The notes below the pieces were generated by a model. That model saw nothing but the letters and a program-made list of their open reading frames with translations. It made no database searches and was not told the origin of the DNA. From NCBI RefSeq assembly GCF_000936425.1, contig NZ_AVFK01000002.1, positions 248,001 through 312,000 of the forward strand: DNA of 64,000 bases, read 5' to 3'. Made by a program: the position numbers and the translations under genes. This stretch comes from Skermanella aerolata KACC 11604 (GTDB taxonomy: Bacteria > Pseudomonadota > Alphaproteobacteria > Azospirillales > Azospirillaceae). Shown piece by piece: positions 1-8,918 of this stretch (position 1 is its first letter; each line of letters begins with the position of its first letter).

Positions 1-65
1 CGATGCCCGATTTCGAGAAGAAGTTCGGCGCGGAAACGATCGCGCGCATCCGGAACGTCCAGTAG
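1..65 (+). CDS. C-terminal end of an unidentified protein (5' truncated by window edge)
   Basis: An open frame enters from the left edge and stops at the TAG at 63-65. Its last residues read [16 protein letters not shown]. Only about 20 codons are visible, which is too few to name the product. A charged, helical ending such as this is common at the C-terminus of periplasmic solute-binding proteins, but that is only a guess. The chemoreceptor that follows starts 28 bases after the stop, so the two genes may be co-transcribed. Confidence 0.55.
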   Translation, partial: MPDFEKKFGAETIARIRNVQ

Positions 66-93
66 CGCCATTGGCCTGCGCGGGGAGAATGGC

Positions 94-2112
94 ATGCCTA
101 TCAGCTTGAAGCTCTCGAACGTTCCGATTGCGTGGAGGATATCCGGCGGCTTCGCCCTCCCGCTGGTCCTGCTGGGGATGATCGCTTTCGGATCCGACCG
201 CAATGCCGTGACGACGGTCGCCGGCATCGGAGAACTCGGACAGGTCAGCGATGCGGCGGCGGTCACCAGCAGCCTTGCGATCCGGATGGAGGAGGCGCGG
301 ACCGCGCTGACCCAGTACGCCCTGTCGGAAACCGATGCCGACCTGGGCGCGGCCAAGGCGGCGGTGGCGTCGCTGGGCGAGGCTTTGGGAGGTATCGGCC
401 AGAGCGCGGCGGGGGCCGACGGGGCGCTGCTCGAAGCGATCTCGGTCGCCGGCAACGGGTACGATCAGGCCGTGATGGAGAGCATCGCCGCGGTATCGGA
501 GCGGCGCGTCGGCGGCGCCGGACTGGTCAAGGCCGCGACGGCGCTGGGCACGACGACGTCCGCCATCATCGCTGCGGCCCTGCGGGAGGGGAAGCCCGAA
601 GTCATCGACCTGACGGTCCGTCTGGACGAGGCCGGGCGGAACAGCTCCCTGGCGGCGACCCGCTACATGTCGTCACGCAATCCTGCGGATGCGGGTATCG
701 CCGACCGGGAAGCGGCACGCTTCGTCGACGTGCTGACGGCCTACTCGGCGGTTGCCGGAGACGGCCGCAGGCTTCAGCGGTTCGCGGCGGCGCTGCCGCC
801 GATCCTCGACGAGTACCGCAAGGCCTTGGCCGCCGTCGTCCAGGCGACCGATCGGTTCGTTGCGGCCAGCGAAGGGCGGATCCGCACCGCCGAGGCCCTG
901 TCCGACAGCATCGCCGGCCTCCACCGGGCCAGCATAGACCTGCAGGGGAAGACCTTTTCGGACATGACCGATACGGCGGTCGACTCGCGTCGGCAGGGAG
1001 CCGTCCTGGCCGGAGCCGCCCTGCTGGGCGGCATCGCGATGGCGTTCTTCATCGCGCGCAGCATCTCCCGGCCCGTCCGCGACCTCAGCACCGTCATGCG
1101 TGAGCTGGCAGGCAACAACCTCGGCGTCGAGGTCAGGTTCACCGAGCGGGCGGACGAGATCGGCGGCATGGCGCGGGCGGTCGAGACCTTCAAGGCGAAC
1201 GCCCAGGAGGTCAAGCGGCTCCAGGCCCGGCAGGAAGAGATCGAGCGGCAGGCGGCGGCAGAGCGCAAGGCTGGGCTGCTGCGCCTTGCCGACGGCTTCG
1301 AGTCCAGCGTCCAGGGCGTCGTCGAGGCCGTTTCGTCCGCCGCGACCGAGATGGAACACAGCGCCGGTGCGATGACCAGGACGGCTGAAACGGCGTCGCA
1401 TCGCGCGACGATCGTCGCGGCGGCGTCGGAGGAGGCGACGACCAACGTCAACACGGTGGCGGGGGCGGCCGAGGAATTGTCGGCCTCGATCCAGGAGATC
1501 AGCCGCCAGATGTCGGACTCGGTCAGGATCACCGCCCGAGCTGTCGAGGATGCCGGCCGAGCCGACGGATTGATGCAGGGACTGACCGAAGCGGCCCAGC
1601 AGATCGGGCAGGTGATCGAACTGATCAACTCCATCGCCGGTCAGACCAACCTGCTGGCGCTGAACGCCACCATCGAAGCCGCCCGTGCCGGTGAAGCTGG
1701 CAAGGGTTTCACCGTGGTCGCATCGGAGGTCAAGGCGCTGGCGACCCAGACCGCCAGGGCGACCGGCGAGATCCAGGCCAAGGTGACCGAGATACAGCAG
1801 GCCACCGGCGGGGCCGCCGATGCGATCCGCGACATCGGACGGACGATTTCGCAGATCAACGAGATCTCCGCCGCCGTCGCCGCCGCGGTCGAGCAGCAGA
1901 ACGCCGCGACCGGCGATATCTCCCGCAACGTCCAGCAGGCCGCGATGGGAACCCAGCAGGTGTCCGGCAACATCGTCGGCGTTTCCCAGGCTTCGACGGA
2001 AACGGGGGCGGCGGCCGGGCAGGTGCTTTCGGCAGCCGGCGGTCTAGCGCGGGAGGCGGACCGGCTGCGGAACGAGGTGGCACGGTTCCTGACGGATGTC
2101 CGTTGCGCCTGA
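94..2112 (+). CDS. Methyl-accepting chemotaxis protein
   Basis: A 672-residue transmembrane chemoreceptor that would control CheA kinase activity in response to a ligand. A first membrane segment lies at about residues 14-32 and a second at about 302-320. Between them is a mostly helical, alanine-rich periplasmic domain of about 270 residues with no family-defining motif I can name. A HAMP domain follows (about 320-372), then the cytoplasmic four-helix signalling domain. The highly conserved hairpin tip is visible around residues 510-545 ([20 protein letters not shown]). The C-terminus lacks a CheR/CheB-tethering pentapeptide. No che genes are nearby, so it must act with a distant chemotaxis cluster. 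The ligand cannot be told from sequence; the truncated upstream gene may be related. Confidence 0.95.
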   Translation: MPISLKLSNVPIAWRISGGFALPLVLLGMIAFGSDRNAVTTVAGIGELGQVSDAAAVTSSLAIRMEEARTALTQYALSETDADLGAAKAAVASLGEALGGIGQSAAGADGALLEAISVAGNGYDQAVMESIAAVSERRVGGAGLVKAATALGTTTSAIIAAALREGKPEVIDLTVRLDEAGRNSSLAATRYMSSRNPADAGIADREAARFVDVLTAYSAVAGDGRRLQRFAAALPPILDEYRKALAAVVQATDRFVAASEGRIRTAEALSDSIAGLHRASIDLQGKTFSDMTDTAVDSRRQGAVLAGAALLGGIAMAFFIARSISRPVRDLSTVMRELAGNNLGVEVRFTERADEIGGMARAVETFKANAQEVKRLQARQEEIERQAAAERKAGLLRLADGFESSVQGVVEAVSSAATEMEHSAGAMTRTAETASHRATIVAAASEEATTNVNTVAGAAEELSASIQEISRQMSDSVRITARAVEDAGRADGLMQGLTEAAQQIGQVIELINSIAGQTNLLALNATIEAARAGEAGKGFTVVASEVKALATQTARATGEIQAKVTEIQQATGGAADAIRDIGRTISQINEISAAVAAAVEQQNAATGDISRNVQQAAMGTQQVSGNIVGVSQASTETGAAAGQVLSAAGGLAREADRLRNEVARFLTDVRCA

Positions 2113-2146
2113 CGGCGGAACTTCGATCCTGCAAGATGGTTGGTCC

Positions 2147-2183
2147 TTGTGGCTCCGCGACGCGTTAGCGTCCGGGGCCACAA
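2147..2183. repeat. Imperfect palindrome downstream of the chemoreceptor gene
   Basis: Arms 2147-2163 and 2168-2183 are complementary apart from one G:T pair and one bulged base, around a GTTA loop. No T-run follows, so this is not a classical terminator. It could be a REP-like element or an mRNA 3'-end stabiliser. It directly abuts the tandem duplication at 2185-2226. Confidence 0.6.
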
Positions 2184-2184
2184 T

Positions 2185-2226
2185 CATAACAGGCAGAAAG
2201 AATGCCATAACAGGCAGAAAGAATGC
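2185..2226. repeat. Perfect 21-bp tandem duplication
   Basis: Two identical 21-bp units occupy 2185-2205 and 2206-2226; each begins CATAACAGG and ends AAGAATGC. The unit lies between the palindrome and the acetamidase gene, about 65 bases before its start codon. It may be a replication-slippage product or a duplicated regulator site. Sequence alone does not decide which. Confidence 0.8.
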
Positions 2227-2291
2227 CTGATCCCGAGGCCGCCAGGTGACGGAAAGCTTTGTCCACGCCATCGCAGATGCGGGAGAAGACT

Positions 2292-3548
2292 ATGCCGTTC
2301 AAGAGAATGCTGCTGTGCAGCCTGTTCCTGATATCCGGGCCGCTGGCTTTTCAGGAGGCGCTTGCCCAGGAAATGCCCTTGCAGCCGCTTAGCGACAAGC
2401 CGGGCAAGGTGCCGGTGCCGGGGATGCCGGAGGGGATCTACTACGTGCCCTCGACGCTTGAGACCATCAAGTGGGGCTACCTGCCCAATGCGACCACGAA
2501 GCCCGTACTGACCGTTCCGAGCGGCGCTACCGTGGTGTTCGACACGGTGTCGCACGAAGGTATCCTGGAAGACCAGGGGCGCGATCCCGTCAAGTTCTTC
2601 ACGTCCAAGGGCGTTCCCGAGACCATGATCCTGGACGATGCCCGCCGGATCGCGTCGTCCGGTATGCCCCATGACTTCAAGAAGGACGGGCCGCATATCG
2701 TGACCGGTCCGGTCGAGATGGAAGGGGCGGAGCCGGGCGACGTCCTGAAGGTGGATGTCCTGTCCGTCGTGCCGCGGGTTCCCTACGGCGTCATTTCCAA
2801 CCGTCACGGCAAGGGTGCGCTGCCCGGCGAATTTCCCGAGAATACCAGCCCGGCCGAAGACGCGACCCCGGAGTTTCCCGACCGATACGGCAACGTCTCC
2901 GTCTTCACGCCGATCCGCAAGCAGGGCGACGACTGGTACGGCGTCATCAAGAACCGGGATGGCAAGGAAGTCGTCTTTCCGGCCAAACCCTTCATGGGCA
3001 TCATGGGCGTCGCATCCGCAACCGACCAGCCGGTCAACTCGATCCCGCCCGACGTCTTCGGCGGCAATATCGACATCAACGAGTTCGGCGCCGGAGTGAC
3101 CCTGTACCTGCCGGTCTTCGTCAAGGGAGCGATGTTCTACACCGGCGACCCGCACATGGCGCAGGGTGACGGCGAAGTGGCCCTGACCGCGCTGGAGCAT
3201 TCCCAGCGGCCTACCTTCAGGATGACGCTGCTCAAACAGGGCGATCCGGCGATCCCGTCCGCATCGGGGACCCTGAAGAAGCTGTTCGCGGAAACGGACG
3301 AGTACTGGATCCCGGTAGGGTTGAATCCGGACCTGGATCTGGCGACGCAGGATTCTGTCCGAGAAGCCCTCCGGTTCCTGGAGGAGCGGCTGGGCATGGA
3401 CCGCGCCGTCGCCTATGCCTATCTGTCCGCGGCCTCGGACGTGCAGATATCCCAGGTAGTGGATCGGACCAAGGGAACCAACATCTTGATCCGGAAGTCC
3501 GATTTCAAGGCCATCACCGGGGACGACAAGTCGGCCAAGGCCGAGTGA
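2292..3548 (+). CDS. Exported acetamidase/formamidase family protein
   Basis: A 418-residue member of the FmdA/AmdA amidase family, whose characterised members hydrolyse formamide or acetamide to ammonia and the acid. The ATG at 2292 is preferred over an in-frame TTG at 2259 because GGGAGAAG lies just upstream. It also gives a clean signal peptide (hydrophobic LLCSLFLISGPLAF, then Ala-Leu-Ala-Gln). Family-like segments include FDTVSHEGILED near residue 85 and GPVEMEGAEPGDVLKVDV near residue 140, followed by a run containing SNRHGKGALPGEF. Well-studied relatives are cytoplasmic, so export to the periplasm is the unusual point. The true substrate is not evident. Confidence 0.85.
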   Translation: MPFKRMLLCSLFLISGPLAFQEALAQEMPLQPLSDKPGKVPVPGMPEGIYYVPSTLETIKWGYLPNATTKPVLTVPSGATVVFDTVSHEGILEDQGRDPVKFFTSKGVPETMILDDARRIASSGMPHDFKKDGPHIVTGPVEMEGAEPGDVLKVDVLSVVPRVPYGVISNRHGKGALPGEFPENTSPAEDATPEFPDRYGNVSVFTPIRKQGDDWYGVIKNRDGKEVVFPAKPFMGIMGVASATDQPVNSIPPDVFGGNIDINEFGAGVTLYLPVFVKGAMFYTGDPHMAQGDGEVALTALEHSQRPTFRMTLLKQGDPAIPSASGTLKKLFAETDEYWIPVGLNPDLDLATQDSVREALRFLEERLGMDRAVAYAYLSAASDVQISQVVDRTKGTNILIRKSDFKAITGDDKSAKAE

Positions 3549-3625
3549 TGCGGGCGATTTAACTCGCTGACAGCGTCGCTTCCGGGGGCTATATCGTGGG
3601 GGCCGCACTTTAGAGGGTGACCCCC

Positions 3626-3937
3626 ATGACTGCCGAGACGCCCGCCGAGACTCCTGCCGAAAAGCCCGCCGAGACGATCGAAGTCCGGCGCAAGCGCCTG
3701 ACCTTCCGGAGTTGGCACCGCGGCACCCGCGAGGCGGACCTCCTGCTCGGCCGCTTCGCCGACCGGCACCTGCCGAATTTCGGCGAGGGCCAGTTGGAAC
3801 GGTACGAGCGGCTCTTGGAATTGAGCGATCCCGATCTTTATAACTGGATGTCCGCGCGCGAGCCGGTTCCGCCGGAGCACGACAACGACGTGATGCGGCT
3901 GTTGGTCGCGTTCAATTTCAAAACGACCGTCGCCTGA
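3626..3937 (+). CDS. sdhE: FAD assembly factor SdhE
   Basis: A 103-residue small protein of the SdhE/Sdh5 family, which promotes covalent flavinylation of succinate dehydrogenase SdhA. After an acidic, Pro-rich N-terminal stretch of about 20 residues, the conserved core begins RRKRLTFRSWHRGTREADLL. This includes the diagnostic R-G-x-x-E motif. The core continues through the aromatic LYNWMS segment to VAFNF near the end. The ATG at 3626 is chosen over an in-frame GTG at 3617 because AGAGGG precedes it. mfd starts 27 bases after its stop; sdhE-mfd adjacency is common in alphaproteobacteria. Confidence 0.92.
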   Translation: MTAETPAETPAEKPAETIEVRRKRLTFRSWHRGTREADLLLGRFADRHLPNFGEGQLERYERLLELSDPDLYNWMSAREPVPPEHDNDVMRLLVAFNFKTTVA

Positions 3938-3964
3938 CGCTCTTTCCAGTCTGATATTCCCGCC

Positions 3965-6900
3965 TTGATCAAGATAAACCTCGACCCCGGCCGCCCGTCC
4001 CGCCTTCTGATCGCCGGTGCGCCGGAAGGGCAGGACGCCCGCATCCTTGCCGACATCGCCAAGCGGCGCGGGGCCGGCGGGTTGCTGCACGTGGCGCTGG
4101 ACGATCAGCGCATGGCGCGTCTGGCCGAAGCGGTAGCGTTCTTCGCGCCGGAGGTGGAACTTGTCCAGATCCCGGCTTGGGACTGCCTACCCTATGACCG
4201 CGTGTCGCCCAACGTCGATATCGTCAGCCGCCGGGTCGAAGGCCTAACCCGCCTGATCGAGCCGTCCAAGGGACGGGCGCGGCTGATCCTGACGACGGTC
4301 AATGCGCTGCTTCAGAAGGTGCCGCCGCGCGGCGCCTTCAGCCACGCGACGTTCGTTGCCAAGATCGGCGACCGGATCGACCTGGACAAGTTGCAGGCCT
4401 ATCTGGCCCATAACGGCTACACGCGGGCGCAGACCGTGCGCGAGGCGGGCGAGTTCGCGATCCGGGGCGGCATCATCGACCTGTTCCCGCCGGGGACCGA
4501 GGAGCCGTTACGGCTCGACCTGTTCGGCGACGAGCTGGAAGGCGTGCGGGCCTTCGACCCGATGAGCCAGCGGACGACGGAGAAGCGCGACGGAGTGGCG
4601 CTGAAGCCGATGTCCGAGGTCTTTCTGGACGAGCAATCAGTCGCCCGGTTCCGGTCCGGCTACCGCGAGCTGTTCGGCGTCGTGCTGGACGAGGACCCGC
4701 TATACGAGGCGGTCAGCGCCGGGCGCAAGCATGGCGGCATGGAGCACTGGCTCCCGCTGTTTCATTCCAGCATGGAAACGATCCTGGACTACGTTCCGGA
4801 TGCGGCTGTGACCCTAGACCCGCAGGCGGAGGAGTCGCGGGACGCCCGCTTCTCCCAGATCGCCGATTTCTACCATGCACGGAAGACGCTCCAGTCGGTC
4901 GAGAAGAAGGCCAACAATCCCGTCTACAAGCCGCTGCCTCCGGCGATGCTGTTCCTGGATGAGGCGGCTTGGGACGATCTGCTGTCGGCCCGTGCGGTCG
5001 GTCAGCTGATCCCGTTCGCGCTAGCGGAGGGGCAGGCCGGCGTCGACGCCGAAGGGAGGCGAGGCCGCGACTTCGCCGAAGCCCGTGCCCGGCCCGACGT
5101 CAATGTCTTCGACGCCCTGAAGTCGCATATCGAGGACCTTCAGAAACAGGATCGGCGCTGCGTCGTCGCCGGCTATAGCCAGGGTGCGCGCGACCGGCTG
5201 CTGACGGTTTTGCGCGACCATGGGATCGAGCGGGTCGAGATCTGCGAAAGCTGGGAAGGTGCCCGGCGGCTCGACCGGCGAACGACGGCGCTGATCGTCC
5301 TGGGCATCGAAACCGGCTTCGCCGCTCCAGATGTCGTGGTCATCACCGAACAGGATATCCTGGGCGACCGGCTGGCGCGGCCGACCAAGAAGCGGAAGCG
5401 CTCGGCCAACTTCATCGCCGAGCTGTCGAGCCTGAGCGAAGGCGATCTGGTGGTCCATGTCGATCACGGCATCGGGCGCTACGACGGGCTCGAGACGCTG
5501 ACGGTGACCGGCGCTCCGCACGACTGCCTGCGGCTGATCTACGAGGGCGGCGACAAGCTGTACCTGCCGGTCGAGAACATCGAACTGCTGTCGCGCTACG
5601 GCTCGGCTGCCGATACGGCGCAGTTGGACAAACTGGGCGGCGTCGGCTGGCAGGGCCGCAAGGCGCGGGTCAAGAAGCGCCTGAAGGACATGGCCGAAGC
5701 GCTGCTGAAGATCGCGGCGGAGCGCGAGTTGAGGCGGGGGCAGGCCGTTTCGGCGCCGGATGGAATCTACGCGGAATTCGCGGCGCGCTTCCCCTATCCG
5801 GAGACGGAGGATCAGCTTCGCGTCATCGAAGAGGTGATGGAGGACTTGCAGTCCGGCCGTCCGATGGACCGTCTGGTCTGCGGCGATGTCGGGTTCGGCA
5901 AGACCGAAGTGGCGCTGCGGGCGGCCTTCATCGCGGCGCTTTCGGGGATGCAGGTCGCTGTGGTGGTGCCGACGACGCTGCTGGCACGCCAGCACTCGCG
6001 CACCTTCGAGAAGCGGTTCGCCGGTTTGCCGGTGCGGATCGGGCAGCTCTCCAGGCTGGTGACGGCCAAGGATCAGAAGCTGACCAAGAACGGTCTCGCA
6101 GCCGGAACGGTCGATATCGTGATCGGCACCCATGCGCTGCTGTCCAAGACGGTCCAGTTCAAGAACCTCGGCATGGTGATCGTGGACGAGGAGCAGCATT
6201 TCGGCGTCAAGCAGAAGGAGCGGCTGAAGCAGCTTCGCGCCGATGTCCATGTGCTGACCCTGACCGCGACCCCGATCCCGCGCACGCTTCAGATGGCTCT
6301 GGCGGGAGTGCGCGAGCTGAGCCTGATCGCGACCCCGCCGGTCGACCGGCTGGCGGTGCGGACATTCGTTCTGCCTTACGATCCCGTGGTGATCCGCGAA
6401 GCGATCCTCCGCGAGCATTATCGCGGCGGGCAGACCTATTACGTCTGCCCGCGCCTCGAAGATCTGCCGCGCGTCTACGAACGGCTCCAGGAACTGGTGC
6501 CGGAGGTCAAGGTCGTGATGGCGCACGGCCAGATGGCCGCGACCCAGTTGGAGGAGGTCATGACCGCCTTCGACGACGGCCAGTTCAACGTGCTGCTGGC
6601 GACCAACATCGTCGAGTCCGGGTTGGACGTTCCCAATGCCAATACGATGATCATCCACCGCTCCGACCTGTTCGGGCTGGCGCAGCTCTACCAGTTGCGC
6701 GGCCGGATCGGCCGCTCGAAGGTCCGGGGATACGCTTACCTGACCTATGCGCCGAAGACGGTGCTGTCGGCCACCGCGACCCAGCGCCTCCATGTGATCG
6801 AGACGCTGGACAGCTTAGGCGCCGGTTTCCAGCTGGCCAGCCACGACATGGATATCCGAGGCGCCGGCAATTTGCTGGGCGAGGAGCAGTCCGGTCATAT

Positions 6901-7444
6901 CAAGGAAGTCGGCGTCGAGCTTTACCAGCACATGCTGGAGGAAGCGGTGGCGACGGCGCGGAGCGGCGCCGGCACGCTGTCGGAGGCGGAAGACCAATGG
7001 ACGCCATCAATCAACCTCGGGATGCCGGTGCTGATACCGGAGGCCTACATCGCCGACCTGAACGTCCGGCTCGGGCTTTACCGCCGGATTTCGGAACTGG
7101 TGGACCGGCAGGAGATCGATAGTTTCGCAGCCGAACTGATCGACCGTTTCGGACCGCTGCCGGACGAAGTGGAGAACCTGCTCGACGTCATGACGATCAA
7201 GCAGCTTTGCCGCGCGGCTGGAGTGGAGAGGGTCGATGCCGGACCGAAGGGTGCCGTGCTGTCGTTCCACAACAACTCGTTCGCCCGGCCGGACCAACTG
7301 ATCATCTTCATCGGCAAGCAGGTCGGCACGATGAAGCTGCGGCCCGACCATAAGCTGGTCTATACCCGCACCTGGGACGATACGGCGACGCGGGTGAAAG
7401 GCGTCAACCGGCTGATGCAGGATTTGGCTAAGCTGGTCGCATGA
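3965..7444 (+). CDS. mfd: Transcription-repair coupling factor Mfd
   Basis: A 1159-residue DNA translocase that removes stalled RNA polymerase and recruits UvrA for transcription-coupled excision repair. The UvrB-homology region fills about the first 350 residues. A CarD-like RNA polymerase interaction domain begins near residue 480 (EGDLVVHVDHGIGRYDGL). The RecG-like helicase core has Walker A GDVGFGKTEVALRAA near 640, the DEEQ box (VDEEQHFG) near 740, TATPIPRTLQMAL, and QLRGRIGRS. A TRCF C-terminal domain follows. Length is normal. The start is a TTG without a strong ribosome-binding site, so the exact N-terminus is uncertain. The 3' end overlaps the convergent DsbA-family gene by 17 bases. 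Confidence 0.97.
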   Translation: MIKINLDPGRPSRLLIAGAPEGQDARILADIAKRRGAGGLLHVALDDQRMARLAEAVAFFAPEVELVQIPAWDCLPYDRVSPNVDIVSRRVEGLTRLIEPSKGRARLILTTVNALLQKVPPRGAFSHATFVAKIGDRIDLDKLQAYLAHNGYTRAQTVREAGEFAIRGGIIDLFPPGTEEPLRLDLFGDELEGVRAFDPMSQRTTEKRDGVALKPMSEVFLDEQSVARFRSGYRELFGVVLDEDPLYEAVSAGRKHGGMEHWLPLFHSSMETILDYVPDAAVTLDPQAEESRDARFSQIADFYHARKTLQSVEKKANNPVYKPLPPAMLFLDEAAWDDLLSARAVGQLIPFALAEGQAGVDAEGRRGRDFAEARARPDVNVFDALKSHIEDLQKQDRRCVVAGYSQGARDRLLTVLRDHGIERVEICESWEGARRLDRRTTALIVLGIETGFAAPDVVVITEQDILGDRLARPTKKRKRSANFIAELSSLSEGDLVVHVDHGIGRYDGLETLTVTGAPHDCLRLIYEGGDKLYLPVENIELLSRYGSAADTAQLDKLGGVGWQGRKARVKKRLKDMAEALLKIAAERELRRGQAVSAPDGIYAEFAARFPYPETEDQLRVIEEVMEDLQSGRPMDRLVCGDVGFGKTEVALRAAFIAALSGMQVAVVVPTTLLARQHSRTFEKRFAGLPVRIGQLSRLVTAKDQKLTKNGLAAGTVDIVIGTHALLSKTVQFKNLGMVIVDEEQHFGVKQKERLKQLRADVHVLTLTATPIPRTLQMALAGVRELSLIATPPVDRLAVRTFVLPYDPVVIREAILREHYRGGQTYYVCPRLEDLPRVYERLQELVPEVKVVMAHGQMAATQLEEVMTAFDDGQFNVLLATNIVESGLDVPNANTMIIHRSDLFGLAQLYQLRGRIGRSKVRGYAYLTYAPKTVLSATATQRLHVIETLDSLGAGFQLASHDMDIRGAGNLLGEEQSGHIKEVGVELYQHMLEEAVATARSGAGTLSEAEDQWTPSINLGMPVLIPEAYIADLNVRLGLYRRISELVDRQEIDSFAAELIDRFGPLPDEVENLLDVMTIKQLCRAAGVERVDAGPKGAVLSFHNNSFARPDQLIIFIGKQVGTMKLRPDHKLVYTRTWDDTATRVKGVNRLMQDLAKLVA

Positions 7445-8090
7445 CCCGATGGGGCAGGGGCGTGACCTCCTCTGCCGCCAGATCGAGCAGCGGCATGAAG
7501 GCAGACGGCTCCTGTGCCCCAGCCAGCGCATAGCGCCGGTTGAAGATGAAGCAGGGTACCGCCTGGATGCCGATCTGACGGGCGACCGACTCCGTTGCCC
7601 GAATGGCCGCCACGTCTGCGTTTCCGGCCAAGTGGTCGCGCACCAGATCTGGGTCGAGCCCGGCTTCCGCCGCTTTGGCAAGCAGCACCTCGCGGTCGCC
7701 GATGTCCAGGCTTTCCACGAAATAGGCTGCGAACAGCAGGTCCGTCATCCGGTCGGCGAGTTGAACGCGGCTGGCGAAGCGGACAAGCCGATGGGCTGCC
7801 AAGGTGTTGGGCGTGCGCTTGATCCGGTCGAGGCTCATGGGCAGGCCGTCGCGCTCGGCCGTTTCCTCGATCACGCTATAGACCTGCCGCGCGCGCTCGG
7901 CTCCGCCGAACTTGGTGGACAGATAAGCGAAGCGATCGATGCCGCCCACCGCCATGTCGGGGTTCAGTTCATAAGGCTGCCAACGGCGCTCCAGCGGCAA
8001 ACGTGCTCGTTCGGTCAGGGCGCGTTCCAGCCGGTGCTTGCCGATATAGCACCAGGGACAAATCAGGTCCGAGTAGATCTCGACTATCAT
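7428..8090 (-). CDS. DsbA family oxidoreductase (FrnE-like)
   Basis: A 220-residue thioredoxin-fold protein of the FrnE/2-hydroxychromene-2-carboxylate isomerase branch. The N-terminus reads MIVEIYSDLICPWCYIGKHR, with a CPWC redox motif where DsbA has CPHC. A helical insertion follows, then the family's C-terminal segment (VPCFIFNRRYALAGAQEP) with its cis-proline region. There is no signal peptide, so it is predicted to be cytoplasmic. Members act as disulfide oxidoreductases or glutathione-dependent isomerases; the substrate is not inferable. The ATG at 8088-8090 is chosen because the motif begins right after it, although the ribosome-binding site is weak. Convergent with mfd and overlapping its last 17 bases. 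Confidence 0.9.
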   Translation of the reverse strand: MIVEIYSDLICPWCYIGKHRLERALTERARLPLERRWQPYELNPDMAVGGIDRFAYLSTKFGGAERARQVYSVIEETAERDGLPMSLDRIKRTPNTLAAHRLVRFASRVQLADRMTDLLFAAYFVESLDIGDREVLLAKAAEAGLDPDLVRDHLAGNADVAAIRATESVARQIGIQAVPCFIFNRRYALAGAQEPSAFMPLLDLAAEEVTPLPHRVMRPA

Positions 8091-8237
8091 GATTTCGATT
8101 GTAATCCCAAACCCATGGCTTTGGCGAGAGTGCTCAGGTTTATAGATGAGGCGGCTGACAGCGTCGCTCAGAACCATCCGCGGCTGCCCGTCCCCACAAG
8201 CATCCGCATTCCGATGCATGCAAATTTAACTTATTGC

Positions 8238-8590
8238 ATGGATCTTCGCTGCGGCATGAGGTACAGGGCGAACAAATTGAATAAGCATGGTTATCGCAGG
8301 CATGCCGAAAGCTTCCGCCAGATAGTCTGGGACGAGGCTAACAGGCTTGCTCATTATGAGAAACGGCCGAGAGATTTTGCAATCGCAAATAGATTGAACT
8401 GGTCGAGAATCCTCAAGAGGCTCGATGTCGAGCATCCAGACGGCCTCCCCGCTTCAATGCGCTGGTTGCCTTGGAAATTGCGAAGGCTTCTCCAATCTTC
8501 TTTGTGGTATACCGCAAGGATGGTGACGATCTCAAAATCATCAGCTTAAGGTTGGCCAATGTCGAAGAAAGATCGATATACGCGCGATAA
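8238..8590 (+). pseudogene. BrnT-like (DUF497) toxin gene, frameshifted
   Basis: Two halves of a BrnT-like ribonuclease toxin lie in different frames. From the ATG at 8238, one frame gives QIVWDEANRLAHYEKRPRDF, which resembles the BrnT N-terminus (I-x-W-D-x-x-K/N), and continues as NWSRILKRLDVEHPDG. The second frame, from about 8444, gives PPRFNALVALEIAK, then FFVVYRKDGDDLKIISLRLA and a stop at 8590; this matches the BrnT strand and IISxRxA ending. Losing one base near 8442-8444, beside a run of C residues, would join them into one protein of normal core length. As it stands, translation from 8238 runs out of frame to 8549. The N-terminal 27 residues exceed the usual start. Family assignment is from motif memory. 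Confidence 0.6.
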
Positions 8591-8798
8591 CGCGGTTGAG
8601 GTCCCTTTACCTCTCGCATTGCCGGTTCTTCCTCCAGGAACAGAGGACCGGACGGACTACGGGTATATTCTCGACTGGATGCGGCGTGGCATGCCGAATA
8701 ATGAGATTGCCTACTCATCCGATGCTCCTCCGACATCCGAAAAACATTGGGCAGCGGGCGTTGAAGCCAAATTCAGATTTACCGGAACCAACGAGTAG
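8559..8798 (+). CDS. Small BrnA-like antitoxin partner (possibly truncated)
   Basis: A 79-residue acidic protein with a start overlapping the last 32 bases of the broken BrnT-like gene, as expected for a brnTA operon. AAGG lies 7 bases before the ATG. The stretch MPNNEIAYSSDAPPTSEKHW resembles the D/E-I-x-x-S-D-x-P-P-x-x-x-x-x-W segment preceding the ribbon-helix-helix domain of BrnA-type antitoxins. The C-terminal DNA-binding part seems to be missing: only about 15 residues follow the tryptophan. It could be a truncated antitoxin or another short hypothetical. Local A+T content is higher than in the flanks, which fits horizontal origin. Confidence 0.5.
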   Translation: MSKKDRYTRDNAVEVPLPLALPVLPPGTEDRTDYGYILDWMRRGMPNNEIAYSSDAPPTSEKHWAAGVEAKFRFTGTNE

Positions 8799-8918
8799 GG
8801 CGAATAGCGTGCCGTGGTCCCGGAAAGCGACTTTCGCCGTAGACTGAAACGCGGACGTTACAGTTTATTAACCTCAAGGCGAAACACTGTAGCCGCAGTT
8901 TCGTCGCGGTGGCCGCCA

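Noticed and set aside
5021-6793. 590-codon open frame on the minus strand inside mfd
   Set aside because: Codon-shadow of a high-G+C gene. The product is rich in Arg/His/Gln with no domain, while mfd on the plus strand has all its motifs.
8226-8435. Minus-strand frame opposite the BrnT-like gene
   Set aside because: No ribosome-binding site or motif; the opposite strand carries recognisable BrnT segments.
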